Below, piece after piece: positions 18,697-29,430 of a stretch of 64,000 bases of DNA. The number at the start of each line of letters is the position of its first letter. The first letter of the stretch is position 1. Location: NCBI GenBank assembly GCA_030684645.1, contig JAUXUF010000036.1, forward strand, positions 30,615 to 94,614, in the 5' to 3' direction. Below the pieces are notes generated by a model. The model made no database searches and was not told the DNA's origin. It worked only from the letters and a program-made list of their open reading frames with translations. The translations under genes and the position numbers were made by a program. This DNA is from Bacteroidota bacterium (GTDB taxonomy: Bacteria; Bacteroidota; Bacteroidia; Bacteroidales; Prolixibacteraceae).

Positions 18697-20886
18697 TTAT
18701 TTTACAAACAGTAATTCCCTGTATTTTGGCAGTGGCCACAATTCGTTGTCCACAATCAATTCGAGTTTGTCGATGTGGTAACGGATGTCATCCAGATAAG
18801 GTCTCACTTTTGCTTCATAAGCATAAGCTTTTTCTTTTTCTGTTTCAATTGTATTGGCTACTTTACGTGCTTCTGTCATTTCTTTTACTTTAGCCTTAAT
18901 TGACGATATATGTGCGCCAATTTCCCGGATTAGTTCCAGACGACCTTCAGCCAATGAATTGAACTCTGCTTCGCTGAACACAATTTTAAGGTTCTTAACA
19001 TTTTCGAGCAACATAGTCTGGTACTCAATTGCTGTAGGAACAATGTGGTTGCTTGCCAAATCACCTAATACGCGCGACTCAATCTGCAATTTTTTAGTGT
19101 ATTTTTCGAGCTCAACCTCAATCCGACCTTCAATTTCCCGTTCGCTTAAAACACCGGTTCTGGCATACATTTCAACAACACGCTTGTCGTGCATGGCCTC
19201 CAATGCAGTTGGAACGCTGTTAATGTTGGTTAAACCACGACGGGCAGCTTCAACTTTCCATTCTTCGCTGTAACCGTTGCCATCAAAACGGATTGCTTTT
19301 GATTCGATGATCAGTTTTTTCAATACCTGGAAAATAGCTTCGTCTTTTTTAACACCTGCTTCAACCAATACATCAACTTCTTTCTTGAATTTGACCAACT
19401 GATCAGCTACCGCAGTATTTAAAGCAATCATTGCTGAAGCACAGTTTGCTGAAGAACCCACCGCGCGGAATTCAAAACGGTTTCCGGTAAAAGCAAACGG
19501 AGATGTACGGTTACGGTCGGTGTTGTCCAGGATAATTTCAGGAATACGGCCAATATTTAATTTAAGGGCAGTTTTTTCATCCGGGGTCATTTTGCGGTCA
19601 ACAACAGCTTCTTCCATCATGTCTAACATTTTGCTGACTTCAGTTCCGAGGAAAGCGGAAATAATTGCAGGAGGAGCTTCGTTGGCACCCAGTCGATGTG
19701 TATTCGGAGCAGTAAGAATGCTGGCGCGCAACATATCCTGATTGACGTGCAACGCTTTCAGCGTATTGATCACGAAAGTAAGGAACTGCAGATTCGATTT
19801 TGGATTTTTCCCCGGAGAATACAGATTCACACCTGTGTCGGTAGATAGTGACCAGTTGTTGTGTTTTCCTGAACCATTGATACCTGCAAATGGTTTTTCA
19901 TGGAAAAGCACAGCGAAATTATGGCGACGTGCAATTTTTTTCATTAAATCCATGATCATTTGGTTATGATCGTTGGCCAGGTTCAACTCTTCGTAAATTG
20001 GAGCTAACTCAAATTGATTAGGTGCAACCTCATTGTGACGGGTTTTTACCGGAATACCCAATTTGAAAGCTTCATTTTCAAGGTCTTCCATGAAACGGAA
20101 AACACGGGTGGGGATTGAACTGAAATAATGATCGTCCAACTGCTGATCTTTCGAAGCAGAGTGTCCCATCAGGGTGCGGCCGGTCAGCATCAGGTCGGGG
20201 CGGGCCATGAACAAAGCTTCGTCAACCAGGAAGTATTCCTGTTCCCATCCCAGATTGGCATTTACTTTACTTACATTTTTATCGAACATCTGGCAAACCT
20301 CAGTAGCAGCATTGTCAACGGCAGCAATTGCTCTTAACAAAGGTGTTTTATAATCGAGCGCTTCGCCGGTATATGAAATGAAAATGGTTGGGATACACAA
20401 GGTATTGTCAACAATAAAGGCAGGAGAAGAAGGATCCCATGCAGTATAACCGCGGGCTTCAAAAGTTTGACGGATACCGCCACTTGGGAAAGAGGAAGCA
20501 TCTGGTTCCTGTTGAGATAACATTGAACCTGACAATGATTCAACTACTGTTCCGTTTTCACCGTGAACAATAAATGCATCATGCTTTTCGGCTGTACCGT
20601 CAGTTAATGGATGAAACCAGTGGGTAAGGTGAGTTGCACCATTTTCAAGTGCCCATGATTTCATACCCTGAGCAACTTGATCTGCCATTTTTCGGTCGAT
20701 GACAGTACCATGGTCAACCGCATCAACAACTGCTTTAAAAGCTTCTTTCGACAAGTATCTCTTCATTTTCGGACGATCAAATACCATCATACCGTAAAAA
20801 TCGGAAACCAGGTTTTCTTCACGTTTAACATCGATCGGTTTTCTGGTAAGAACCTCTTCCAGTGCTCTAAATCTAAACTGTGCCAT
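18697..20886 (-). CDS. glnN: Type III glutamine synthetase
   Basis: 729 aa; THWFHPLTDGTAEKHDAFI, GWEQEYFLVDE, KPFAGINGSGKHNNWSLSTDTGVNLYSPGKNP, NRTSPFAFTGNRFEFRAVGSS. Confidence 0.97.
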   Translation of the reverse strand: MAQFRFRALEEVLTRKPIDVKREENLVSDFYGMMVFDRPKMKRYLSKEAFKAVVDAVDHGTVIDRKMADQVAQGMKSWALENGATHLTHWFHPLTDGTAEKHDAFIVHGENGTVVESLSGSMLSQQEPDASSFPSGGIRQTFEARGYTAWDPSSPAFIVDNTLCIPTIFISYTGEALDYKTPLLRAIAAVDNAATEVCQMFDKNVSKVNANLGWEQEYFLVDEALFMARPDLMLTGRTLMGHSASKDQQLDDHYFSSIPTRVFRFMEDLENEAFKLGIPVKTRHNEVAPNQFELAPIYEELNLANDHNQMIMDLMKKIARRHNFAVLFHEKPFAGINGSGKHNNWSLSTDTGVNLYSPGKNPKSNLQFLTFVINTLKALHVNQDMLRASILTAPNTHRLGANEAPPAIISAFLGTEVSKMLDMMEEAVVDRKMTPDEKTALKLNIGRIPEIILDNTDRNRTSPFAFTGNRFEFRAVGSSANCASAMIALNTAVADQLVKFKKEVDVLVEAGVKKDEAIFQVLKKLIIESKAIRFDGNGYSEEWKVEAARRGLTNINSVPTALEAMHDKRVVEMYARTGVLSEREIEGRIEVELEKYTKKLQIESRVLGDLASNHIVPTAIEYQTMLLENVKNLKIVFSEAEFNSLAEGRLELIREIGAHISSIKAKVKEMTEARKVANTIETEKEKAYAYEAKVRPYLDDIRYHIDKLELIVDNELWPLPKYRELLFVK

Positions 20887-21191
20887 AACTTAAAATTTTA
20901 AGAGTTTATATTTTGTTTGTTGTCTCAACGTATATTTGATAATCACATAACAAAAATATATAAAAAATGAGTTCAGGCATAAAAAAAACGGTCAATAGCT
21001 AAAAAGTTTACAATTATTTCAGAAAAACGATGAAAATATTGGGGTGTTGACAATAAATTACAATTATTCAGAAATTTTTCAAAAAAAGGTGAAAACTTAA
21101 ATTTCAGCCAATTTGCAACAGAAAAGGGTTTTTGTGAGTTTTACTCTTTTTCTAACCTCAGGCGATTTTATGAAGTATAGAGGCGTAAATT

Positions 21192-22424
21192 TTATTTCTT
21201 CTTTTTCTTTTTTGGCTTTACGTTTTGTGCATCCTCAAGTAATAATGCTTTCCAATCGTTTGGATTATCTAATGATAAATCGATTGTAGTTGTATATTCT
21301 TCCTTGTCAATGATTAATGCGTTTATCTTTTGTCCGAGGAATTCTTCTATTTCATCCAACATTGGCTTCTCTTCCGGACTACAGAATGAAATGGCCAATC
21401 CTTTCCTGATTCCCCGACCTGTACGCCCGACACGGTGAACATAGTTCTCGGCCACATCAGGCAGATCGTAGTTGATGACATAGTCAACATCTGGAATGTC
21501 AATCCCACGGGAACTCACATCGCTGGCAATCAGGATTTTTACTTCACCTGATTTGAAACGGTTCATGACATCCATCCGGTCTTTTTGTTCTTTATCACCA
21601 TGAATGGTAAGGCATTTAATTTCAACTCTTTCCATCGCTTTGAATACTCGTTCGGCCCGAACTTTGGTACGGACAAAAACCAGTATTTTCGATTCAGGGT
21701 TTTCTTTGATCAGTCGTTCAAGGAAAAAACGCTTGGCGTCCATTTCGATAAATGCGACAGAATGAGTGACATTTTTTGCCACCGGATTTTTAGGTGATAT
21801 TTCAATGCGGATTGGGTTTGTAACCAGCGAATAGGCTAATTCCTTAATTTCGGGATTGATGGTAGCCGAAAAGAAAAGAGTCTGCCGGTTTTTTGGCAGG
21901 TGGTGAATCAGTTGCCTGATGTCTTTAATAAATCCCAGTGCTAGCATGTGGTCGGCTTCATCCAGAACAAGAATTTGTATTTGGTCTAAGAGAATGTGTC
22001 CCTGACTAACCAGATCAAACATTCGTCCGGGTGTGGCCACTAAAATATCAACACCACTTTTAAGTTTCGAAATCTGAGGGTCCTGATCAACACCACCAAA
22101 AACACATGCTGTTTTTACACGGGTATGCTGGCAGAGAATCTGAAATACTTCGGTGATCTGCAAGGCCAGTTCACGGGTTGGAACCATGACCAGGCAATAT
22201 ATAGATTCGCTTCTGCTGCTTCTTTTTAGCTGATGGATGATGTCGATCACCGGAATTGCAAAGGCAGCGGTTTTTCCGGTTCCAGTTTGGGCAATGGCCA
22301 AAACATCATCGCCTTTTAAAATTGGCGTAATTGCTTTGTATTGAATGTCAGTTGGGCGGCGAAATCCCAGGATGGACAGGTTTTCTTTTATTTCAAGGGA
22401 TATGCGGTAATCTTCAAACTTCAT
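21192..22424 (-). CDS. DEAD-box RNA helicase
   Basis: AQTGTGKTAAFAIP, VPTRELALQ, VLDEADHML, FFSATI, YVHRVGRTGR. Confidence 0.97.
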   Translation of the reverse strand: MKFEDYRISLEIKENLSILGFRRPTDIQYKAITPILKGDDVLAIAQTGTGKTAAFAIPVIDIIHQLKRSSRSESIYCLVMVPTRELALQITEVFQILCQHTRVKTACVFGGVDQDPQISKLKSGVDILVATPGRMFDLVSQGHILLDQIQILVLDEADHMLALGFIKDIRQLIHHLPKNRQTLFFSATINPEIKELAYSLVTNPIRIEISPKNPVAKNVTHSVAFIEMDAKRFFLERLIKENPESKILVFVRTKVRAERVFKAMERVEIKCLTIHGDKEQKDRMDVMNRFKSGEVKILIASDVSSRGIDIPDVDYVINYDLPDVAENYVHRVGRTGRGIRKGLAISFCSPEEKPMLDEIEEFLGQKINALIIDKEEYTTTIDLSLDNPNDWKALLLEDAQNVKPKKKKKK

Positions 22425-22550
22425 AAACTAATTTAATTTTTTCAGTACAAAGAAACACATTTTTTAGCTGGATTCGGCTGCTCTCTTTTTTCGGGGTTCT
22501 TTTATGCGAAGCGCACCGGTGGATTTTAATACAACCCTGAAATTTCAGGC

Positions 22551-22580
22551 AAAAAAAAGGGAAGCCATTTCTGACCTCCC
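22551..22580 (-). terminator. Terminator downstream of the ExbB/ExbD operon
   Basis: Minus strand GGGAGGTC-AGAAAT-GGCTTCCC followed by T8. Confidence 0.85.
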
Positions 22581-22603
22581 TGTATTGTCTTTAAAAACAA
22601 GTT

Positions 22604-23077
22604 CTATTTGACTTTATCCGCTTTACGAGATGAGTAGTTGATGTGCAAAGCCGCAGCTTTACGCAACTCCTGTTTAATTTCACCGACAATTTGCATTTTG
22701 GTAAACTCATCGACCTTTAATGAAGTAACCATAAAAGGAATTTCAGCTTCATCACGGGCAGCACGTTCAGCAAGAATGTAATCCGGAATATCAGAAACTT
22801 TGGCAAACTGATCGTTTAATTGAATGCGAGGCTCAGTTCCGTAAGTTTTGATAAACTGTTTCTGAGGAGGACCAACATAAATGTAGCTAACTAAGGATTT
22901 CTTTTCCAGCTTAGTCAGTTCTGTTGCTGATGGCGTCTTAATGCTGACCAATAAACTCACATCTCTGATGGTAGTCGTGACCATGAAGAAGAATAGCAAC
23001 ATGAATACAATGTCAGGGAGTGATGCGGTAGATATTGCAGGCGTTTCTTTATTGCCGCTTTTTCTGAATTTTGACAT
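22604..23077 (-). CDS. ExbD/TolR family protein (second copy)
   Basis: AISTASLPDIVFMLLFFFMVTTTIRD is the ExbD TM segment with a conserved Asp. Confidence 0.92.
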   Translation of the reverse strand: MSKFRKSGNKETPAISTASLPDIVFMLLFFFMVTTTIRDVSLLVSIKTPSATELTKLEKKSLVSYIYVGPPQKQFIKTYGTEPRIQLNDQFAKVSDIPDYILAERAARDEAEIPFMVTSLKVDEFTKMQIVGEIKQELRKAAALHINYSSRKADKVK

Positions 23078-23655
23078 TATTTCTTTCCTCCTATCGTTTT
23101 AGGTTCAGCTTCTGAAATCCTGGACGGGATGGCTTCACGGATAGCATCTTGCTGCTCTCCGGTGCAATTGGCATAAATTTTATTGAATTTTGTCGTTGCC
23201 AATTCATTCCTTAGTTCATTGATCGCAGCCACTAACTCGTTTTGAACATGAAGGTACATTCCGTATTGCGTTCCCTGATCGTTCCGCAGAGAAATAACTC
23301 CTTTGGTTACTTCAACAGAACCCAATATTGGAATTTCAGTCTCTTTGGTTTCCGGTAAATTCTCGCTATTGTTCGGATTTGTCAAGAATTCCTTAGTCTT
23401 TTCCTTCAGATTTTCAATACGAATTAGCTCACCTTCAACCATCAAACGATTGTTTGCATCCAACAATACTGAGAATACATTTCGTTCTTTGATGGGAGGG
23501 GTATCGTCCTGTTTCTGATTTTCAGGTGGCATTTGTGGCAGTACACGCTCCAAACCACTATCTACGTCCATCGATGTTGCCGTGATGAAGAAGATAAGTA
23601 GCATGAACGCAATGTCAGCCATTGAGGCAGAAGGTATTTCTGGTGTCTTTCTCAT
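23077..23655 (-). CDS. ExbD/TolR family protein (first copy)
   Basis: EIPSASMADIAFMLLIFFITATSMD is the ExbD TM segment. Confidence 0.92.
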   Translation of the reverse strand: MRKTPEIPSASMADIAFMLLIFFITATSMDVDSGLERVLPQMPPENQKQDDTPPIKERNVFSVLLDANNRLMVEGELIRIENLKEKTKEFLTNPNNSENLPETKETEIPILGSVEVTKGVISLRNDQGTQYGMYLHVQNELVAAINELRNELATTKFNKIYANCTGEQQDAIREAIPSRISEAEPKTIGGKK

Positions 23656-23688
23656 ATTGGTTTATTTTGCGGTTATTAAAACCGGCCG

Positions 23689-24144
23689 TTATTTAAAAAC
23701 ACGAGAAACGGAGGACCATACAATTGCAAGAATTGCTAGTGCACTCAGAATGTATGTTGCAATCAGTCCAGTACCTATCCAACGCAGAACAGATGGAGTA
23801 ACGGTACCGTCTTCAAGAAATTTCTGGGAACCAAAGAATTTTGGCATCTCGCTGTTTGAAAAAATGTAAGAAATCAGAACAACTCCCCCTAAAAATCCTA
23901 TTGCAATCAAAGCGCTTTTTGTAGCTTCCTTGTCAGAAATTGTGTTTATAAATTCCAGTACTAAGGCTGATACAAAGGCAATTCCCAGCAAAACATAGGA
24001 CCAATATAAATTCATTGAAATCCAGGTTGACAAACCAGGGTCTGAATCATTGGCATTAAGATTGGATAATAACGAAATAATCAGGAATAATGAAATACCC
24101 AGAATTACCCATAACATCCAAGTTGTTATTTTAGCAAATTTCAT
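23689..24144 (-). CDS. Small multi-TM protein between exbB and exbD, function unknown
   Basis: About four hydrophobic segments; placed inside the ExbB-ExbD-ExbD cluster. Confidence 0.7.
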   Translation of the reverse strand: MKFAKITTWMLWVILGISLFLIISLLSNLNANDSDPGLSTWISMNLYWSYVLLGIAFVSALVLEFINTISDKEATKSALIAIGFLGGVVLISYIFSNSEMPKFFGSQKFLEDGTVTPSVLRWIGTGLIATYILSALAILAIVWSSVSRVFK

Positions 24145-24152
24145 AGGATCAG

Positions 24153-24968
24153 TTATTTTTTAGAATTGTATTTTACTAAAATGTCAATTAAAGAAATGGA
24201 GGCGTCTTCCATGCTATTTACAATGCTTTCTATTTTAGAAACACTATAGTTGTAAAAAACCTGAAGAATCATCGCAACGATCAACCCACCAATAGTTGTG
24301 ATCAAAGCCACTTTAATACCACCGGCAACCAATGAAGGACTGATATCACCGGCAACTTCGATTGCATCGAAAGCCTGAACCATCCCGATAACTGTTCCCA
24401 AGAATCCAAGCATAGGTCCAAGAGCAATAAACAATGCAATCCAGATCAGGCCTTTTTCCAATAAGCTGGTTTGAACACCACCATAAGCGACTACCGTTTT
24501 TTCTACTACATCCAAACCTTCGTGCTCACGATCTAAACCTTGATAAAAGATGCTGGCGACCGGTCCACGGGTGTTGCGGCATACTTCTTTAGCTGCTTCA
24601 ACTCCACTTGTGTTAAGGGCTTCTTCAATTTTTTCAAGTAATTTTTTGTTGTTTGTTGTTGCAAGGTTCAGGTAAATAACTCTTTCAATTGCAATTGCAA
24701 GACCTAAAATCATACAAATGAGGATTGAAGCCATAAAACCAGGACCCCCTTCGATGAATTTTTGTTTTAATGCACTGTGAAAGGATTGACCTTTTTCAGC
24801 CTGAGCTGCTGTTTTTTCTTCGAGATCAGCAGCAACAGCCTGTTTAGCTGGTTCAGCTTTTTTTACTCCAGTCGTTGCAGCGGGAGCACTGGTCTGAGCC
24901 ACTACATTGTTTGATGCTGTTATATACAGCATGCCGAGAACTGCTATTAACGCAAATAGTTTTTTCAT
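24153..24968 (-). CDS. MotA/TolQ/ExbB proton channel family protein
   Basis: LIWIALFIALGPMLGFLGTVIGMVQAFDAIEVAGDISPSLVAGGIKVALITTIGGLIVAMI. Confidence 0.95.
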   Translation of the reverse strand: MKKLFALIAVLGMLYITASNNVVAQTSAPAATTGVKKAEPAKQAVAADLEEKTAAQAEKGQSFHSALKQKFIEGGPGFMASILICMILGLAIAIERVIYLNLATTNNKKLLEKIEEALNTSGVEAAKEVCRNTRGPVASIFYQGLDREHEGLDVVEKTVVAYGGVQTSLLEKGLIWIALFIALGPMLGFLGTVIGMVQAFDAIEVAGDISPSLVAGGIKVALITTIGGLIVAMILQVFYNYSVSKIESIVNSMEDASISLIDILVKYNSKK

Positions 24969-25142
24969 CTTGGTTTTAAATTTTAATTAGTAAATCTCTA
25001 AAGTTTTTAATTTGTTTTATTTGTTTAATTATTAATTACTTCCAGGTCAATTGATTTCAGCAGGTTTGTCGCTAAAATGAGAATTATTAAAAGAATCTAT
25101 TTTAAAAACCGGGTCAATCTGTTTCAAAACTTATCGTGAATG

Positions 25143-25230
25143 CGGAGAGAGAGGGATTCGAACCCTCGGTACCCTTTTGAGGTACACACGCTTTCCAGGC
25201 GTGCCAGTTAAGCCACTCCTGCATCTCTCC
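25143..25230 (-). tRNA. tRNA-Ser(GGA)
   Basis: Minus strand GGAGAGATGCAGGAGTGGCTTAACTGGCACGCCTGGAAAGCGTGTGTACCTCAAAAGGGTACCGAGGGTTCGAATCCCTCTCTCTCCG: 7 bp acceptor stem, anticodon loop CTGGAAA, class II variable arm, GGTTCGAATCC T-arm; CCA not encoded. Confidence 0.97.
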
Positions 25231-25298
25231 TAAAATCTATGCTGGCACTCTTTTTTCACGGCTGCAAATTACAAAAAAAAATGTAACAACGAAAAAAG

Positions 25299-26330
25299 CT
25301 ATTCACTAATTTCCCCAATCAAACTTTTATTCAGATGTAGCTTTATTTCTTCGTGTTCCAAGCCCTGTCCAAGTAGAAACATCAGCTTGGTTATTGCTGC
25401 TTCGGTGGTCATGTCTTTTCCACTAACTACACCCGCACTCAAAAGTTCGGCGCTGGTTTCATACTGGCCCATATTGACAGCGCCTCCCTGACACTGAGTT
25501 ACATTCAGGAATATTATCTTACGTTTAATCGCATTTTTAATCTCGCTAATCATCCATCTTGAAGTTGGAATATTACCTGAACCAAAAGACTCGAGAACGA
25601 CACCTTTCAGTCCCTGAATATTCAGGATGTTTTCGAAAACCAGTCGTCCGATACCGGGGAATATTTTTAAAATAACTACATTTTCATCGAATTGAGTACG
25701 TACTTTCAAGATTCCTTTGTTCGCAAAACGGTGTATGTTTTCCTGAAAATATTTGATTTCAACTCCGGCATTTGCCAATGGCGGATAATTTGCGGAAGAA
25801 AAAGCTCTAAAATTATCGGCATGACGTTTGGAGATCCGGTTACCCCTGAAAAGATTGGAATTGAAATAGACGCAAACCTCAGGAACAATGGCCTGCCCGT
25901 TTTTTTGAGCTGCGGCAATTTGAATCGATGTGATCAGGTTCTCTTTTCCGTCAGTCCGAAGTATTCCGATCGGAAGCTGTGAACCAGTCAATACGATCGG
26001 TTTGTCCAGATTTTCGAACATATAACTGAGCGCCGATGCGGTGTAGGCCATCGTATCAGTTCCATGTAAAATAACAAAACCATCGTATTTACTGTAATTC
26101 CGTACAATGGTGTTGGCTATTTTTATCCAGATTGCCGGGGTCATGTTCGACGAATCGATGGGAGGGTTAAAGGTGACCACCTGGAGGTTATAACCCAGCC
26201 GGTCAAGTTCAGGTACTTCTTCCTGAATCTGGTCAAATTTTACTGGTACAAGAATACCATTGGCTGATTTCTGGACCATTCCAATAGTGCCACCAGTATA
26301 AATAATTAGAATTGATGGTTTGTGCTTCAC
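25299..26330 (-). CDS. ansA: Type I L-asparaginase
   Basis: IYTGGTIGM, FVILHGTDTMAYTASALSYM, KPIVLTGSQLPIG. Confidence 0.96.
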   Translation of the reverse strand: MKHKPSILIIYTGGTIGMVQKSANGILVPVKFDQIQEEVPELDRLGYNLQVVTFNPPIDSSNMTPAIWIKIANTIVRNYSKYDGFVILHGTDTMAYTASALSYMFENLDKPIVLTGSQLPIGILRTDGKENLITSIQIAAAQKNGQAIVPEVCVYFNSNLFRGNRISKRHADNFRAFSSANYPPLANAGVEIKYFQENIHRFANKGILKVRTQFDENVVILKIFPGIGRLVFENILNIQGLKGVVLESFGSGNIPTSRWMISEIKNAIKRKIIFLNVTQCQGGAVNMGQYETSAELLSAGVVSGKDMTTEAAITKLMFLLGQGLEHEEIKLHLNKSLIGEISE

Positions 26331-26360
26331 TTGTTAATGTGCTTATATCCTGATAAATAA

Positions 26361-27155
26361 TTAAATCCCAAAAAGGATTCGGGCATTCTCAGTGGTAATT
26401 TTTGCAATATCACCAACTGTCATTTGGTGAAGATCGGCAATTTTTTGCGCAATATAAACAAGATAGGAACTTTCGTTTCGTTTTCCCCGGAAAGGAACGG
26501 GTGTCAGGTATGGTGAATCAGTTTCGATAATAAGATGCGAAGGATCAATATGGCTGATCACCTGATCCAAACCACTTTTTTTAAAGGTGACGATTCCACC
26601 GACTCCAATTTTAAATCCAAGTTCTATAATCAGCCGGGCTTGTTCAATGGTTCCGGTAAAACTGTGAAAAACCCCGGTTAGTTTATTATCTTTTGTTTCG
26701 AGCAATACCTGATATACCTCATCGAACGAATCCCGGACATGAATGACAACGGGCAGATTGTATTGGCGTGCCAGTTCGAGTTGAAAACGGAAGGCGTGGA
26801 TTTGTTCTTCAAGAAATGATTTTTCCCAATATAAATCGATTCCAATTTCTCCGATTCCATAAAATTTGCGTTTTTTCAACCAGTATTCAACAACCTGCAA
26901 TTCTTCCTGGTAATCGTGGTTTACCGAAGTCGGATGCAATCCCATCAACGGAAAACATATGTGTGGATAGGTATCCGCCAGATCAAGAAGGTTTTTTACC
27001 GATGAACTGTCAATGTTGGGTAAAATAATCTTTCTGACATCATTGGAATACGCCCGCTGAATAACTTCGTCCAGGTCGTGTATGAAATCAGTTGAATAAA
27101 TATGAGAATGGGTATCAATCAACATTTTCCGCAAAATTTGACCAAAATAAGACAA
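26361..27155 (-). CDS. TatD family metal-dependent hydrolase (start probably MLIDTHSHIY)
   Basis: LIDTHSHIYSTDF, GIGEIGIDLYWEKSF, PVVIHVRDSFDEV, FHSFTGT, IETDSPYLTPVPFRGKRNES. Confidence 0.96.
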   Translation of the reverse strand: MSYFGQILRKMLIDTHSHIYSTDFIHDLDEVIQRAYSNDVRKIILPNIDSSSVKNLLDLADTYPHICFPLMGLHPTSVNHDYQEELQVVEYWLKKRKFYGIGEIGIDLYWEKSFLEEQIHAFRFQLELARQYNLPVVIHVRDSFDEVYQVLLETKDNKLTGVFHSFTGTIEQARLIIELGFKIGVGGIVTFKKSGLDQVISHIDPSHLIIETDSPYLTPVPFRGKRNESSYLVYIAQKIADLHQMTVGDIAKITTENARILFGI

Positions 27156-27269
27156 AAAATAATACCTGAATATGAAGCGAATATTATTTTATTGGCAAAT
27201 CTGCAGAAAATCAATTCAGACTCTGTTCTTGCTTAATGATAAAAAAAATCGAACAGGCAACATGAAAAA

Positions 27270-27308
27270 TGTCCCGAAACCTCTTCCGGAGAAAAGGTTT
27301 GCGGGACA
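27270..27308 (-). terminator. Hairpin downstream of gdhA
   Basis: tgtcccg-aaacct...aggttt-g-cgggaca: two-part stem with a one-base bulge followed on the minus strand by ATTTTTC. Confidence 0.75.
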
Positions 27309-27334
27309 CTTTTATAATTTGCCAGTTGATTGGA

Positions 27335-28669
27335 TCAGACGATTCCCTGGGCAAGCATGGCTTCGGCGACTTTGACAAAGCCCCCTACATTGGCGCCAAC
27401 CACATAATTTACTTTATTCCCTTTCCTGCCATATTTCACGCAAGTTTCATGAATGTCTTTCATTATGCGGTGCAGATACAAATCGACTTCTTCTTTGGGC
27501 CAGTTCATGCGGATGGAGTTTTGAGACATTTCCAATCCTGAAACTGCTACACCACCTGCATTTACTGCTTTACCGGGAGCATAGGTGATAGCTTCAATCA
27601 GGTATTCAACCGCATCGGCAGTACATCCCATGTTTGAGGTTTCTGCCACCAGGAAGCATCCGTTGCTCACCAATGTTTTTGCATCTTCGAGATGCAATTC
27701 GTTTTCGTAGGCACATGGCATGGCAATGTCAACAGGGCATTCCCATGGTTTTTTGCCAGGTATAAATTGTGCCCCGAACTCGGTTGCATAAGGTTGAACC
27801 ACATCATTGTTCGAAGCCCGAAGTTCGAGCAGGTAATCGATTTTTTCGCCTTTTATTCCGTCGGCATCATAAATATAGCCGTCAGGTCCTGAAATGGTAA
27901 CTACTTTTCCACCAAGTTCATTAATTTTGATGATAGCCCCCCATGCAACATTTCCAAAACCTGAAACGCTGAATGTTTTACCTTCAAGCTCTTTTCCCAT
28001 ATTATTCAGCATGTGGTGCACAAAGTAAACCGCACCGAAACCGGTTGCCTCCGGACGGATTAAACTTCCGCCCCAACCTAGTCCTTTACCAGTCAAAACG
28101 CCGGTAAACTCATTCCGGAGCCGCTTGTACTGACCAAACAAAAACCCGATTTCGCGACCGCCAACACCAATGTCACCAGCCGGAACATCGGTATTTGGAC
28201 CAATGTGACGAAAGAGTTCGGTCATAAACGACTGGCAGAAATGCATGATCTCATTGTCTGACTTGCCTTTCGGGCTGAAATCCGATCCTCCTTTTCCGCC
28301 GCCCATAGGCAGGGTTGTCAAACTGTTTTTAAATGTTTGTTCAAATCCCAGAAATTTCAGAACGCTCAAAGTTACTGTCGGGTGAAACCGTAGCCCTCCT
28401 TTGTAAGGTCCAATGGCCGAATTAAATTCAACACGGTATCCACGGTTAACCTGCACTTCACCGCGATCATCTGTCCACGGTACGCGGAAAATAATGGTGC
28501 GTTCGGGTTCAACAATACGTTCCAGAATTTTTGCTTTCTGGTATCTGGGGTTTTTCTGATAAACGTCCCATACCGATTCTATCACTTCCTGAACAGCCTG
28601 ATGAAATTCACGTTCGCCCGGAGTACGGCTTTTCAGAGCCTCCAGAAATTCGCTGATGTCTGTTTTCAT
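27335..28669 (-). CDS. gdhA: NADP-specific glutamate dehydrogenase
   Basis: GPYKGGLRFHPTVTLSVLKFLGFEQTFKNSLTTLPMGGGKGGSDFSPKGKSD; DVPAGDIGVGGREIGFLFGQYK. Confidence 0.97.
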   Translation of the reverse strand: MKTDISEFLEALKSRTPGEREFHQAVQEVIESVWDVYQKNPRYQKAKILERIVEPERTIIFRVPWTDDRGEVQVNRGYRVEFNSAIGPYKGGLRFHPTVTLSVLKFLGFEQTFKNSLTTLPMGGGKGGSDFSPKGKSDNEIMHFCQSFMTELFRHIGPNTDVPAGDIGVGGREIGFLFGQYKRLRNEFTGVLTGKGLGWGGSLIRPEATGFGAVYFVHHMLNNMGKELEGKTFSVSGFGNVAWGAIIKINELGGKVVTISGPDGYIYDADGIKGEKIDYLLELRASNNDVVQPYATEFGAQFIPGKKPWECPVDIAMPCAYENELHLEDAKTLVSNGCFLVAETSNMGCTADAVEYLIEAITYAPGKAVNAGGVAVSGLEMSQNSIRMNWPKEEVDLYLHRIMKDIHETCVKYGRKGNKVNYVVGANVGGFVKVAEAMLAQGIV

Positions 28670-29016
28670 GTGTTTTGAATTTTAAAGAATAGCCAAAGTT
28701 ATTCTTTAAAGTTGTTGGTTATTCCAATTAAAAAAAAACGAAAACAAAATTATATTGCAGCTAATTAGCGTGTTAGGTAGTTAAAAACGAATGTTTAACA
28801 ACATGGATTGACTTTCATCAGTATTTTGGACGTCGATTAATCCTCATGAATCTAAAAGGGGGCTTTTTGCCTGAAAATCAGTGCTTAAATTAACAATTTA
28901 AGATAAAAACGGACCTGTTCAAATCGGTTTGCAATCAAACTTATTCAAAAAGTTGTGATATCGAATTAAAACGAAGGTTCTGGTGATATTTCGTCAATTC
29001 ATTTGTCTATGTTCGA

Positions 29017-29400
29017 CTAAAGCTTGGGCAACTTGAAAATGCGTTCCATCAGCTGCCATTTTTCGTCGGCAGTGGCTTCCGCGGAGCTTTGCTGGAATCT
29101 TGACACGTAGGCTTCCCATTCGCTTTGCCTTGGTTTACCTGCAAGTTCTTTCATGGCTTTGTCGGGAACAAAATCGGCAACAGTGTCCATAATCATAAAC
29201 AAGCTTGTTCCATAAATATAGATTTCCATGTCGATGATGCCAACTTCTTGCATTCCCCTGGTAATTTCAGGCCAGAAAGCGTATGGAGAATGGACTTTTT
29301 TATACTCTTCGATCAATGTCTCATCGTCTTTCAGCGACAGTGTTTTGCAATAGCGGATGAAGGTGGTCAAATTCGAAGGATCAATATCTTTCATAGTCAA
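29017..29400 (-). CDS. L-rhamnose/L-fucose mutarotase-like protein (RhaM/DUF718 family)
   Basis: Small protein with YKKVHSPYAFWPEITRGMQEVGIIDMEIYIYGTSLFMIMD...EWEAYVSRFQ, typical RhaM-family motifs; next to fucP. Confidence 0.85.
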   Translation of the reverse strand: MTMKDIDPSNLTTFIRYCKTLSLKDDETLIEEYKKVHSPYAFWPEITRGMQEVGIIDMEIYIYGTSLFMIMDTVADFVPDKAMKELAGKPRQSEWEAYVSRFQQSSAEATADEKWQLMERIFKLPKL

Positions 29401-29430
29401 TATTGTATAATGAATAGGAAGTCAGAATCT

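Noticed and set aside
23582-23869. 95 aa + strand ORF across the exbD/TM-protein gap
   Set aside because: Antisense overlap with two conserved genes, no motifs.
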